Both the position numbers and the translations under genes were made by a program. The notes under the pieces are model-generated. The model was not told where the DNA came from. It worked only from the letters and a program-made list of their open reading frames with translations, and did not search any database. Positions 9,002 through 18,037 of a DNA stretch of 64,000 nt are shown piece after piece. This DNA is from JACKFB01 sp041389525 (GTDB lineage: Bacteria > Myxococcota_A > UBA9042 > PHBI01 > JACKFB01). Within the stretch, counting starts at the first letter, position 1, and every line of letters starts with the position of its first letter. The stretch is from positions 124,001 to 188,000 of the forward strand of contig JAWKRR010000006.1 of the NCBI GenBank assembly GCA_041389525.1, written 5' to 3'.

Positions 9002-11200
9002 ATGTCCGAGACGCTGGAAGGCACGGTCGAGCGCATCCGCTTCGTCAACGAGGAGAGCCACTGGACCGTGATCTCCGTGCGCCCGGACGGCCAGGGCGCG
9101 CCTGTGACCGTGGTCGGCGTCATCCCCGGCATCAGCGAGGGGATGCCGGTTCGGGTGGAGGGCGAGTGGGCCGACGATCCGCGATTTGGCAGGCAGCTAC
9201 GGGCCAGCCGCTGCGTTGAGCGCATCCCGGCGACCCGCGAGGGGCTGTCGGCGTATCTCGCCTCGGGCTTCATCGACGGGATCGGCCCGCGCATGGCCGA
9301 GCGCCTCGTCGACCGCTTCGGCACCGACGTGCTCGACATCATCCGGCGCGACCCGGAGCGCCTCCGCGAGGTCCCAGGTCTGGGCGCCAAGCGCGCGGAG
9401 AGCGTCGCGTCGGCGGTCCGCGAGCGTCACGGACCCCAAGAGGCGCTCGTGTTCCTCTACGGGTTGGGGATCACCCCCGGCCTCGCGGGCAAGATCTACA
9501 ACCGCTATCGCGACGAGACCGTCCAGACCGTGCGCCGGAACCCCTACGCCGTCAGCGAGGAGGTCCACGGCATCGGCTTTCACAAGGCCGATCAGGTCGC
9601 CCGCGGGCTCGCCATCGAGCGCGACCACCCGGCCCGCCTGCGCGCCGGCGCCCTGCACGTGCTGCGCGAGGCCCGCGGCGAGGGCCACTGCTATCTCCCC
9701 AGGCGCGAGCTGGTCGCCAGGACCGGCATCCTGACCGAGGTCGACGATCTCATCGTCGATCCAGCCATCGACGCGCTGGTCGACGATCATAAGGTGGTGC
9801 TCGACCCGCTGAGCGGCGCCACGGGTGACCCGAACGACTTGGCCGTGTTCCCGGTGGCCCTGCACACCGCCGAGTGCCGCACCGCCGAGCACCTCGCCGA
9901 GCTGCTCGCCGTCCGCATCCCGCCCGTCCCCGACCTGCTCGACCGCGTGGGCGCCGCGTCCACAGCGCTGGGCATCGACCTCGCCGACGAGCAGGCCTCG
10001 GCGGTGATGCTCGCGCTCACCGAGGGCGTCGTCGTCATCACCGGCGGCCCCGGCACCGGCAAGACCACCATCATCCGCACCCTGCTCGTCGCCTCCGGCC
10101 TCGCCCCGCACGCCATCGAGCTGGCCGCCCCCACCGGCCGCGCCGCCAAGCGCATGGCCGAGGCCACCGGCCACGAGGCGCGCACCATCCACCGGCTGCT
10201 CGAGTTCTCGCCCAAAGACGGCCAGTTCGCCCGCGACGAACACACCCCGCTCGAGGCCAGCCTCGTCATCATCGACGAGGCCTCCATGGCCGATCTGCCG
10301 CTCTTCGACTCGCTGGTGCGCGCCGTGCCGCCCGGCGCCCGCCTCGTCCTCGTGGGCGACGTCGATCAGCTCCCGCCCGTCGGCCCCGGCTCGCCGCTCA
10401 CCGACCTCATCCGCTCGGGCCGTATCGCCGTTGCCCGCCTCACCCGCATTTTCCGGCAGGGCCAGGGCTCCGCCATCATCGAGAACGCCCACCGCATCAA
10501 CCAGGGCGCGGTCCCCGAGGTCACGCCGCCCGGCACCCCGCGCCAGGACTTCTACTTCGTCCACCGGACCGAGGCGGACGAAATCCTAGCTACCATCGAA
10601 GAGATCGTGGGCACGCGGATCCCCCAGGGCTTCGACATGGACCCCATGCGCGACGTCCAGGTGCTGTCGCCCATGCGCGCCGGGACCGTCGGCGTCGACA
10701 ACCTCAACCTGCGCCTGCAGGCCCTGCTCAACCCGACCGGCGAGACGCTGCGCGTGGGCTCCACGAACTTTCGGAAGGGCGACCGGGTCATGCAGATCCG
10801 CAACGACTACGATCGCGGCGTCTTCAATGGCGACATGGGCTTCATCACCGAGGTGCACGCCTCGCAGCGCCGCCTGATCGTGCTGGTCGACGAGAAGCCG
10901 GTCATCTATGAGAAGGATACCCTCGAGGACTTGGTGCTGGCGTATGCGATCTCGATCCACAAGTCCCAGGGCAGCGAGTACCCGGCCGTGGTGATGCCGG
11001 TGACCACCCATCACTTCAAGATGCTCCAGCGCAACCTAGTCTATACTGGGATGACGCGGGGGCGCAGGCTGGTCGTGGTGGTCGGGACGCCGCGCGCCAT
11101 GAGCATCGCGGTGCGCAACAGCGACGTCGCTGCGCGCAACACGCTCTTGGCGGAGCGATTGGCGAACCCGCAGGCGGCAGTGAGCGAGGTGAGGGTTTGA
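9002..11200 (+). CDS. recD2: RecD2-family ATP-dependent 5'-3' DNA helicase (SF1B)
   Basis: About 732 aa from ATG 9002 (MSETLEGTVERI), which matches the family's N-terminal OB-like start. Helix-hairpin-helix segments follow (GIGPRMAERLVDRFG, VPGLGAKRAESVA). The helicase core has Walker A GGPGTGKTT near residues 346-354, LAAPTGRAAKRM, DEAS with VLVGDVDQLPPVGPG, and the C-terminal SH3-containing domain with SIHKSQGSEYP and VYTGMTRGR. Unlike RecBCD RecD, this stand-alone form works outside RecBC; no recB or recC is nearby. It is the first gene of a four-gene overlapping run of nucleic-acid enzymes. Confidence 0.94.
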   Translation: MSETLEGTVERIRFVNEESHWTVISVRPDGQGAPVTVVGVIPGISEGMPVRVEGEWADDPRFGRQLRASRCVERIPATREGLSAYLASGFIDGIGPRMAERLVDRFGTDVLDIIRRDPERLREVPGLGAKRAESVASAVRERHGPQEALVFLYGLGITPGLAGKIYNRYRDETVQTVRRNPYAVSEEVHGIGFHKADQVARGLAIERDHPARLRAGALHVLREARGEGHCYLPRRELVARTGILTEVDDLIVDPAIDALVDDHKVVLDPLSGATGDPNDLAVFPVALHTAECRTAEHLAELLAVRIPPVPDLLDRVGAASTALGIDLADEQASAVMLALTEGVVVITGGPGTGKTTIIRTLLVASGLAPHAIELAAPTGRAAKRMAEATGHEARTIHRLLEFSPKDGQFARDEHTPLEASLVIIDEASMADLPLFDSLVRAVPPGARLVLVGDVDQLPPVGPGSPLTDLIRSGRIAVARLTRIFRQGQGSAIIENAHRINQGAVPEVTPPGTPRQDFYFVHRTEADEILATIEEIVGTRIPQGFDMDPMRDVQVLSPMRAGTVGVDNLNLRLQALLNPTGETLRVGSTNFRKGDRVMQIRNDYDRGVFNGDMGFITEVHASQRRLIVLVDEKPVIYEKDTLEDLVLAYAISIHKSQGSEYPAVVMPVTTHHFKMLQRNLVYTGMTRGRRLVVVVGTPRAMSIAVRNSDVAARNTLLAERLANPQAAVSEVRV

Positions 11201-13227
11201 GTGACGGGCGTGGAGAGCGTGAGGCCACGGTGGGGCAGGTGGTCTGGCTGGCGGTGGGGGGCGAGCTGCTCGCGGCGCAGGTCAGCGCGCTCGAGGGCAA
11301 GCGTTTCCGGACGCGGGCGACCGATGGGGTCGAGCGCATCGTGTCGGCGGACCGGCTCTACTGGGTTGGTGACCAGCGCGTGGCGCGGGTAGAGGACCTG
11401 GCGCCCTACGCGGCGAAGGTGCGTGAGCTTGCGGCCGGCGTGGATCTGCTCGGCGCTTGGGAATTGCTGGCCGATTCCGACGCCTTCGACCCCAGCAGCG
11501 CCGAAGAGCTGGCCGCGCTGGTCGTGGGCGGTCGCGGCTCGGCCGAGGTCGACGCCCTCATCCAGGCGATTTTCGCCGATCCCGTCTACTTCAAGGTGAA
11601 GCGCGGCGAGATCGTGCCGACGGGCCGCGAGGCTGTGGACGCGGCGCGACACCGGCTGCTCGCCGAGGCGCGCGAGGCCGACGAGCTGACCTTCGCCACC
11701 GCCCGGCTGGCCGCACGCCTGCGCGGTGAGCCGCGACCGACCGACGATCCGGACGGCGAGGCGGCCGAGGCTGGGTTTATCCGCGCGCTGGTGGACTTCG
11801 CGGTCGAGGGCAAGGACTCGCCCGCGGCCCGCAAGGCCATGCAGATGATGGAGGCCTTGCAGGTCAAGCGCACCGGGGACCCGCCGCGACGCGCCTTCGA
11901 GCTGCTCGTGAAGATCGGCGAGTTCGACGAGGACGAGAACCTCTTCGTGCGTGCCGCGGCCGTTCGCACGCGCTTCCCCCAGGACGTGCTCGACGAGGCC
12001 GCGCGGACCGCCGCGTCGCCTCCGATGCCCGTCCGGCCGCTGGACGCCCGGGAGATGCTGACCGTCGCCATCGACGACGCCCGCACCACCGAGGTGGACG
12101 ACGCCTTCGCCATCGTCGGCGACCGAATCTACGTGTTCATCGCCGACGCGGCGGCGGTCGCGCCCCGAGGCGGGCTGGTCGATCGCGAGGCCGCCCACCG
12201 GGCCTCCACGCTGTATCTGCCCGAGGGCAAGGTCCCGATGATGCCGCCACAGCTGGCGGAGGACACGGCCAGCCTGCTCGAGCAGGTCGACCGCCCCGCC
12301 CTCTGCTTCTCCGGCGAGCTGAGCAGCGACGGAGAGCTGGTCGCCTTCGAGGTCACCGAGGCGTTGTGCCGCATCGACCGGCGGCTGACCTACGGCGAGA
12401 CGGACCAGATTCTGGCAGGCGACGACTCGCTCGCCGGGCCGGAGGTCGCCGCGCTGGTCGGCCAGGCCGCGCGCTGGATGGCGCGACACCAGGACGCGCG
12501 GCGGGCTCGTGGCGCCCTGCTGCTGCAGCGCCACGAGGTCGAAGTACGCGTCGACCCCGAGGCAGGCATCACCGTCAAATCCATCGACGCCAACGGGCCC
12601 GCACGCCAGCTGGTCAGCGAGATGATGATCGCGGTGTGCGCCGCGACCGCGACCTGGTGCCGCGACCAGCAGATCCCTTGCGTCTACCGCTCGCAGCCGC
12701 CGCCGGACGTGCCGGTCGAGACCGAGGGCGCCGGCGATCTCGACTCCGCAGGCCAGGTCGCGATCCTCCGCACCCTGAAGCCGTCGGAGCTGACAACCCA
12801 GCCCCACGGCCACTTCACGCTCGGCGTGGGCGCCTACACCCAGGTGACCAGCCCCATCCGCCGCTACCAGGACCTGCTGATGCACCAGCAGATCAAGACC
12901 TGGCTGCGCACCCGTCGCCCGCTCTTCAACGACGGCCAGCTCATGGCCGAGTTCAGCGAGGTCGACCGCCTCGCCCGAGCGCTGCGCCGCGTCGAGAACG
13001 ACACCCGCCGTTACTGGACCCTGCGCTATCTGGAGCTGCACCGGGAGCGCGTGTGGGACGCGACGGTGCTTCGCGAGCTGGGTCGGCGCTGGCTGGTCGA
13101 GATCGAGGAGATCGGGCTACAGACGCCGATGGTCTCGCCAGGACGGATGGCCGCCGGGGACCGCCTCCAGCTACGCGTCGCCGAGGTGAGCGCCCGCCGA
13201 GACCATCTCGTGCTCCATGCCGCGTGA
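11197..13227 (+). CDS. RNB-domain (RNase II/R-type) exoribonuclease
   Basis: 676 aa from TTG 11197, overlapping the recD2 stop by four bases. An N-terminal domain of about 280 residues precedes the RNB catalytic domain. The active-site segment is DDARTTEVDD (residues 293-302), where RNase II has four Asp; here the second position is Glu299. TSPIRRYQDLLMHQ near residue 555 is the conserved catalytic Arg motif. There is no clear C-terminal S1 repeat and no cold-shock domains, so it is not a canonical RNase R. Expected chemistry is 3'-5' processive RNA hydrolysis with a divalent metal. It sits between recD2 and an XPB-like helicase. Confidence 0.88.
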   Translation: MSDGRGEREATVGQVVWLAVGGELLAAQVSALEGKRFRTRATDGVERIVSADRLYWVGDQRVARVEDLAPYAAKVRELAAGVDLLGAWELLADSDAFDPSSAEELAALVVGGRGSAEVDALIQAIFADPVYFKVKRGEIVPTGREAVDAARHRLLAEAREADELTFATARLAARLRGEPRPTDDPDGEAAEAGFIRALVDFAVEGKDSPAARKAMQMMEALQVKRTGDPPRRAFELLVKIGEFDEDENLFVRAAAVRTRFPQDVLDEAARTAASPPMPVRPLDAREMLTVAIDDARTTEVDDAFAIVGDRIYVFIADAAAVAPRGGLVDREAAHRASTLYLPEGKVPMMPPQLAEDTASLLEQVDRPALCFSGELSSDGELVAFEVTEALCRIDRRLTYGETDQILAGDDSLAGPEVAALVGQAARWMARHQDARRARGALLLQRHEVEVRVDPEAGITVKSIDANGPARQLVSEMMIAVCAATATWCRDQQIPCVYRSQPPPDVPVETEGAGDLDSAGQVAILRTLKPSELTTQPHGHFTLGVGAYTQVTSPIRRYQDLLMHQQIKTWLRTRRPLFNDGQLMAEFSEVDRLARALRRVENDTRRYWTLRYLELHRERVWDATVLRELGRRWLVEIEEIGLQTPMVSPGRMAAGDRLQLRVAEVSARRDHLVLHAA

Positions 13228-14731
13228 CCCGAGCCCCTCAAGAGCCAGAACTCCCAGCGCCCGCCTGAGCTTCGACCGCGGCACGTTGGTGCTGGAACCC
13301 GCGGGTTCGCCCGCTGCGCCCGCTGCGCCCGATTCGCCCAGTGTGACCGGTGCGGCCGCTTCGAATGGACCGGGCTCGATCTCGGGCGGGCTTACCACCA
13401 CCCACCAGCCGCCCGCCGAGCTCACCGCGCCCGCCGGCTTCGTCGCCGACCCCCGCGTGGCCGGGCGGCTGCGCGCCCCCGCCATCCTCTACCGCCGCGC
13501 CTTGGCCGAGCTTGTGCGCGCCGGTCACGTCGTCGACGACCGCGCCAGGAGCTACGAGGAGCTCGAGATCAGGCCGCGCCGCGAGCGCGAGCCTTACCCG
13601 CACCAGCGCGAGGCCGTGGACGCCTGGGTGGCCGCCGGCCGCCGCGGCGTGGTCGTGCTGCCGACGGGCGCGGGCAAGAGCTACGTCGCCGAGATGGCCA
13701 TCGCCCAGGTCGCGCGCTCGGCCCTGGTGGTGTCGCCGACCATCGATCTGATGAATCAGTGGCTGTCTCTTTTGCGATCGGCCTTCGGCGAGGAGCGGGT
13801 CGGCGGGCTGGGCGGCGGCATGTCCACCCTGGCGCCGCTGATGGCCACGACCTACGACTCCGCCTACCTTCATATGGAGCGTCTGGGCGACCGCTTCGGG
13901 CTCATCGTCTTCGACGAGTGCCACCACCTGCCGGGCCCGACCTACGCCCAGGGGGCCGAGTGCGCCATCGCGCCGTTTCGGCTCGGCCTCAGCGCGACGC
14001 CCGAGCGCCAGGATGGCAGCCACACCCTGCTCGACACGCTGATCGGGCCGACGGTGTACCGGCGCGACATCAAAGACCTGGCCGGCGAGTACCTGGCCGA
14101 CTACGAGGTCGTGCGCATCCGCGTCCACCTGACCGAAGATGAGCGGGCACGTTACGACGCCGCGCGCGCCGAATACCGAGGTTTTGTCGCCTCCGAGGGC
14201 ATCCGGATGGGCGCCAGCGACGGCTGGCAGCGCTTCCTGGTGGCCACCTGCCGCTCCCGCGCCGGCCGCCGCGCGTGGCACGCGTGGCGCGAGCAGAAGC
14301 GCATCGCGCTGCAGTCCCACGCGAAGCTCAGCATGTTGGCCGAGATCCTGCGCCAGCACGCCGGTGAGCAGGCCATCATCTTCACGGCGGACAACGACAC
14401 CGTGCACGCGATCTCCAGGCGCCACCTCATCCCGGCGCTCACCCACCAGACGCCGGGGCCAGAGCGCGCCGAGGTCCTCGAGGGCTTCAACGCCGGGCGG
14501 CTGCGCGCGGTGGTGACCTCGCGCGTGCTCAACGAGGGCGTGGACCTCCCGGCGGCCTCCATCGGCGTGGTGCTCAGCGGTTCGGGCAGCGTCCGCGAGC
14601 ACGTCCAGCGCCTGGGTCGCATCCTGCGGCGCCACGGCGACAAGGAGGCGACGCTCTACGAGGTCGTGACCGCCGACACCGCGGAAGAACAGACCAGCGC
14701 GCGGCGGAGGGAGCACGGTGCTTACCGCTGA
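13217..14731 (+). CDS. XPB/Rad25-like SF2 helicase
   Basis: 504 aa from ATG 13217, overlapping the RNB gene by 11 bases. After a Pro/Ala-rich N-terminal stretch (about residues 25-75) comes the SF2 core: Q-like YPHQREAVDAWV, Walker A LPTGAGKS at 148-155, motif II DECH at 233-236, motif III SAT at 259-261, then the second RecA domain with IIFTADND, VVTSRVLNEGVDLP and QRLGRILRR (motif VI). The compact core and partner gene fit archaeal/bacterial XPB rather than UvrB or RecQ. In archaea XPB pairs with the nuclease Bax1, and the next gene is a Bax1-family protein. A DNA repair or unwinding role is inferred. Confidence 0.87.
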   Translation: MPRDPSPSRARTPSARLSFDRGTLVLEPAGSPAAPAAPDSPSVTGAAASNGPGSISGGLTTTHQPPAELTAPAGFVADPRVAGRLRAPAILYRRALAELVRAGHVVDDRARSYEELEIRPRREREPYPHQREAVDAWVAAGRRGVVVLPTGAGKSYVAEMAIAQVARSALVVSPTIDLMNQWLSLLRSAFGEERVGGLGGGMSTLAPLMATTYDSAYLHMERLGDRFGLIVFDECHHLPGPTYAQGAECAIAPFRLGLSATPERQDGSHTLLDTLIGPTVYRRDIKDLAGEYLADYEVVRIRVHLTEDERARYDAARAEYRGFVASEGIRMGASDGWQRFLVATCRSRAGRRAWHAWREQKRIALQSHAKLSMLAEILRQHAGEQAIIFTADNDTVHAISRRHLIPALTHQTPGPERAEVLEGFNAGRLRAVVTSRVLNEGVDLPAASIGVVLSGSGSVREHVQRLGRILRRHGDKEATLYEVVTADTAEEQTSARRREHGAYR

Positions 14732-15932
14732 TCTCGTCCGCGTCCGCTCGGTCCGGGGCCGCCTCGTCCCGCGCTTCGTCGCGACCGACGACCCGGCGCT
14801 CGGCGAGGCGTCCGAGACCCTCTGCGCGCTCTTCACCGAGCACCTGGGCGGCCGCGTGGGCGAGCTTGAGGAGGCCATCGCCGACCACATCGGCGACGGG
14901 ACCGACTACCTGGTCTGGCGCGGCCTCACCAAGCTGCTCATGGACCGCGCCACCATCGAGGTCCGCGCGGCCCGCCCCCCCGCCGAGGTGCGCGCGGTCG
15001 TCTTCGGCGAGGCCGCCGCGAGCTGGCCCGTCGGCCCGTCGAGCGAGACCGGCCTCTCCGACCGCGACGCCGTCATCGCCCGGGCGGCCACCCTGCTGGA
15101 GCTGTCCCCCGCCGAAGTCGAGGACGCGCTCTACGCCGACCTGTCCGCCGAAGCCCGCCTCGCCGCCATCGATTTGCCTGACGCCGCCTCACTAATCGAC
15201 CGCTACAACCTCGGCCTCGCCCAGGCCGTCCTCCTCCGCGCCCGCGAGGTCGTCATCACCCTGCCGCGGCTGACCCCAGCCCGCGCGCGCCAGCTCTTCC
15301 GCGCCCTGCGCTTCCGCCAGCTCATGCACCGCGCCGAGCGCAGCAAGGCCGGCTGGCGCCTCATCGTCGACGGCCCCCTCTCGCTGTTCCGCCACACCCA
15401 ACGCTACGGCCTCCAGCTCGCCCTCTTCCTCCCCGCCCTCTGCCACCTCCCCGAGTGGTCCCTCGAAGCCGACATCGTCTGGGGCGAGCGCCGCCGCCCG
15501 GCCGTCCTCGCCCTCGACCACACCATGGGCATGCGCTCGCACACCCGCGACGTCGGCGCCTGGGAGAGCGACGAGGAGCGCCACCTCCGCGCCTCATGGA
15601 AGAAGGCCCAGCCCGAGTGGACGCTGCGCCGCGCCACCGAGATCATCGACCTCGACGGCCAGGACGTGCTGGTCCCCGACTACGTGCTCACCCACCCCGA
15701 CGGCCGCCGCGCGCTGCTGGACATCGTCTGGTTCTGGCGCCGCCAGACCTTCGAGCGCCGCCTCGAGCTGCTGCGCCGCGCCGGCCCCCCCAACCTGGTC
15801 GTCGCCCTCGCCACCCGCCTGCGCGCCGACGCCGCCGACCTCCCCAAGCTGCCCGCCGGCGCCATCTACCCCTTCAAGGGCGTGATCGTACCCAAGCGCC
15901 TCTGCGAGCTCGCGGACACGGTGGCGGTCTAG
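14718..15932 (+). CDS. DUF790/Bax1-like nuclease partner of XPB
   Basis: 404 aa, start ATG 14718 inside the 3' end of the helicase gene (14-base overlap). It fits the DUF790 family, whose archaeal member Bax1 is a structure-specific nuclease bound to XPB. Supporting features are an N-terminal start LTADLVRVRSVRGRLVPRFV, a central SLFRHTQRYGLQLALFLPAL segment, and the nuclease-like C-terminal core PDYVL...LDIVWFW near residues 320-340, resembling the PD-(D/E)xK-type PDF...EIVGFW of Bax1. Fixed adjacency with the helicase strengthens the call. Substrate and biological role are inferred. Confidence 0.82.
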   Translation: MLTADLVRVRSVRGRLVPRFVATDDPALGEASETLCALFTEHLGGRVGELEEAIADHIGDGTDYLVWRGLTKLLMDRATIEVRAARPPAEVRAVVFGEAAASWPVGPSSETGLSDRDAVIARAATLLELSPAEVEDALYADLSAEARLAAIDLPDAASLIDRYNLGLAQAVLLRAREVVITLPRLTPARARQLFRALRFRQLMHRAERSKAGWRLIVDGPLSLFRHTQRYGLQLALFLPALCHLPEWSLEADIVWGERRRPAVLALDHTMGMRSHTRDVGAWESDEERHLRASWKKAQPEWTLRRATEIIDLDGQDVLVPDYVLTHPDGRRALLDIVWFWRRQTFERRLELLRRAGPPNLVVALATRLRADAADLPKLPAGAIYPFKGVIVPKRLCELADTVAV

Positions 15933-16013
15933 ACGGGTGATCCCGAGCCCACCGGGCCACCTCGCCCACCACCCGACCCGCGCCCGGCGTAGGAATTCGC
16001 CAACCATTGGAAC

Positions 16014-17258
16014 ATGTTCAGTTTCCGCGCGGGCGAACGCCGAGCTGCAGGCGTGTTTCCACTCGTCGACGTCGACGATCGTGTCGTGTATACACCCCGC
16101 TGCCTCGCGTACTGGGTGCCCTTCCGGATGTTCATCCCGCTACCCCTGCTTCTGAAGATCCTGCGCCTGCTCTTCTCCCGGAAATATTTCCGGGTCCGGT
16201 TGGTGCTGCTGACCTGCTTTTGGGCCAGCATTTACTTCAGTTTCTGGTTCTTCATCCAGGTGGGACGCGCCCTGGATCACGTGCTCTTCCCGGGCTTCAA
16301 GAAGGTGAACGTCCGCCCGCCGGTGTTCATCATCGCGAACCCACGCAGCGGCACGACTCTGCTACATCGCTTGATGTCGCGCGACGAGGAGCGATTCACC
16401 TGCCTCAAGCTCTACCAGACCATCCTGCCCTCGGTGACTTGGTACAAGCTGGTGGCCGGTCTCGCCTGGCTGGACAAGCGCCTGGGCGGCCCGATGCGTT
16501 GGGTGCTCACGCGAATCGAGCGCGTCTTCATGGGCGGCTGGGACGACATCCACAAGATGGGGTTCGCCGAAGCCGAGGAGGACGAGGCGTTCTGGGTGCT
16601 GACCCTCTGCAGCCCCGCGGTCCACATGCTCTGGCCCTTCTTCGACGAGCTCAAAGAGTGCCAGTTCGTCGACCAGCTCCCCGAGCCCACGCGCCAGCGC
16701 CTGATGGCCTACTACCGGACCTGCATCCAGCGTCACCTCTACGCCACCGGCACCGACCGCATCTTCCTCAACAAGACCGTGCTAGCCGCGGGCCGCATGG
16801 GTTCGCTGCTCGAGCTCTTCCCCGACGCCCAGGTCGTCTATCTGGTGCGCGACCCCTACAAGGCCATCCCCTCCGCGGTCAGCATGTTCGAGACCGCCTG
16901 GGCGCAAGCGTCACCGCATCTGGCAGGAAATTCCTACGCATCTCGCGCGTTCGCCCAGCTCATGGTCGACTACTACAAGTGCTATCTGGACCTCGCGAGG
17001 AAATTCCCGAGCGACAGGTTCGTCACCGTGATGTACGAGGACTTGGTCAACGACGCTGTGGGCGTCGTAAATCAGGTCTACGGCGCGCTCGGTTTGTCGC
17101 CAAGCCCGCAATTTCTGGAGACACTGGCCGCCGAGACCCGGCGCCACGAGAGCTACAAGAGCCGACACCGCTACGCGCTCGAGGATTTCGGACTGGACGC
17201 GGCCTTCGTTCAGCAGGCCCTCCCCGAAGCCTTCGACGTCTACGGTTTTGCGCGCTGA
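16014..17258 (+). CDS. Membrane-associated sulfotransferase family protein
   Basis: 414 aa. A hydrophobic N-terminal region of about 60 residues (two membrane-prone segments around residues 40-55 and 62-85) precedes a sulfotransferase domain. The PAPS 5'-phosphosulfate loop is NPRSGTTLLHRLM near residue 105, and the 3'-phosphate motif is RDPYKAIPS near residue 280; FLNKT lies between. This class transfers sulfate from PAPS to a hydroxyl or amino group of a lipid, polysaccharide or small molecule. The acceptor cannot be told. The adjacent cysC would supply PAPS, supporting a real sulfation function. The Shine-Dalgarno is weak. Confidence 0.86.
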   Translation: MFSFRAGERRAAGVFPLVDVDDRVVYTPRCLAYWVPFRMFIPLPLLLKILRLLFSRKYFRVRLVLLTCFWASIYFSFWFFIQVGRALDHVLFPGFKKVNVRPPVFIIANPRSGTTLLHRLMSRDEERFTCLKLYQTILPSVTWYKLVAGLAWLDKRLGGPMRWVLTRIERVFMGGWDDIHKMGFAEAEEDEAFWVLTLCSPAVHMLWPFFDELKECQFVDQLPEPTRQRLMAYYRTCIQRHLYATGTDRIFLNKTVLAAGRMGSLLELFPDAQVVYLVRDPYKAIPSAVSMFETAWAQASPHLAGNSYASRAFAQLMVDYYKCYLDLARKFPSDRFVTVMYEDLVNDAVGVVNQVYGALGLSPSPQFLETLAAETRRHESYKSRHRYALEDFGLDAAFVQQALPEAFDVYGFAR

Positions 17259-17286
17259 CCCCGCAGCGGGTTCAGGAGGCACGTTG

Positions 17287-17883
17287 ATGCAGCATCGAGG
17301 ATTCGCGTTGTGGTTCACCGGTTTGTCCGGCGCGGGCAAGTCGACCCTCTCCGCCGCCGTGGCTGAGGTGTTGCGAGAGCGCGGCATGAAGGTCGAGGTG
17401 CTCGACGGCGACGAGGTCCGGACCAACCTCTCGAAAGGTCTTGGGTTTTCGAAAGAGGACCGCGACACGAACGTTCGCCGCATCGCCTACGTGGCCCGTC
17501 TGCTCGCCCGCAACGGCGTCGTCGCCATCGGCGCGACGATCTCGCCCTACAAGGACACGCGCGACCAGATCCGCGAGACCTTCCCGGTCGGCAGCTTCGT
17601 CGAGGTCTTCGCCCACTGCCCCTTGGAGCACCTCATCGAGCGCGACCCGAAGGGCCTCTACGCCCGCGCGCTCAAGGGCGAGCTTCGCCACTTCACCGGC
17701 ATCGACGACCCGTACGAGCCGCCGGAGAACCCCGAGGTCGTCGTCAACACCTGCAGCGAGACCGTCGAGTCGGGCGTGCGCCGCATCCTCGGCGCCCTCG
17801 AGTTGATGGGCTTGGTTCCGCGCGCTGACGACGCCCGCCCGGAGCTGGTCCGCGAGCGATTTCGGGCGGTCGGACAAGGCTGA
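17287..17883 (+). CDS. cysC: Adenylylsulfate (APS) kinase
   Basis: 198 aa from ATG 17287, chosen because an AGGAGG ribosome site lies 7-8 bases upstream; an open frame from 17248 only adds non-homologous residues. It phosphorylates APS to PAPS. Motifs are the P-loop FTGLSGAGKST, LDGDEVRTNLSKGLGFS, the APS-binding DRDTNVRRIAYVA, ISPYKDTRDQIRE and the DPKGLYARA lid. Length matches stand-alone CysC (about 200 aa). It follows the sulfotransferase by 28 bp, pointing to PAPS supply for sulfation rather than assimilatory reduction; no cysD, cysN or cysH is present. Confidence 0.95.
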   Translation: MQHRGFALWFTGLSGAGKSTLSAAVAEVLRERGMKVEVLDGDEVRTNLSKGLGFSKEDRDTNVRRIAYVARLLARNGVVAIGATISPYKDTRDQIRETFPVGSFVEVFAHCPLEHLIERDPKGLYARALKGELRHFTGIDDPYEPPENPEVVVNTCSETVESGVRRILGALELMGLVPRADDARPELVRERFRAVGQG

Positions 17884-17940
17884 GACGGGGTCCCCACTCG
17901 CATGTGGGAGCACGTCTTGAGCGAGCCGCGGGAGGGTCGG

Positions 17941-17954
17941 GCCCGATCTCGGGC
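17941..17954 (+). terminator. Possible terminator hairpin after cysC
   Basis: A perfect 6-bp inverted repeat (GCCCGA-TC-TCGGGC) followed by GGGCCTTTG lies 58 bases after the cysC stop. The T-run is short, so this is only a weak intrinsic terminator candidate. Confidence 0.3.
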
Positions 17955-18037
17955 GGGCCTTTGATTCGCAGCCAGCCTCGTTCGGCGCTACCCTCGGCCC
18001 GCGTCGCCGCAGACGGTGACGCCCGAAGGAGGACGCG

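Noticed and set aside
11041..13041. 666-aa open frame on the minus strand
   Set aside because: Opposite strand of the RNB gene; composition and codon phase are those of an antisense shadow in high-GC DNA.
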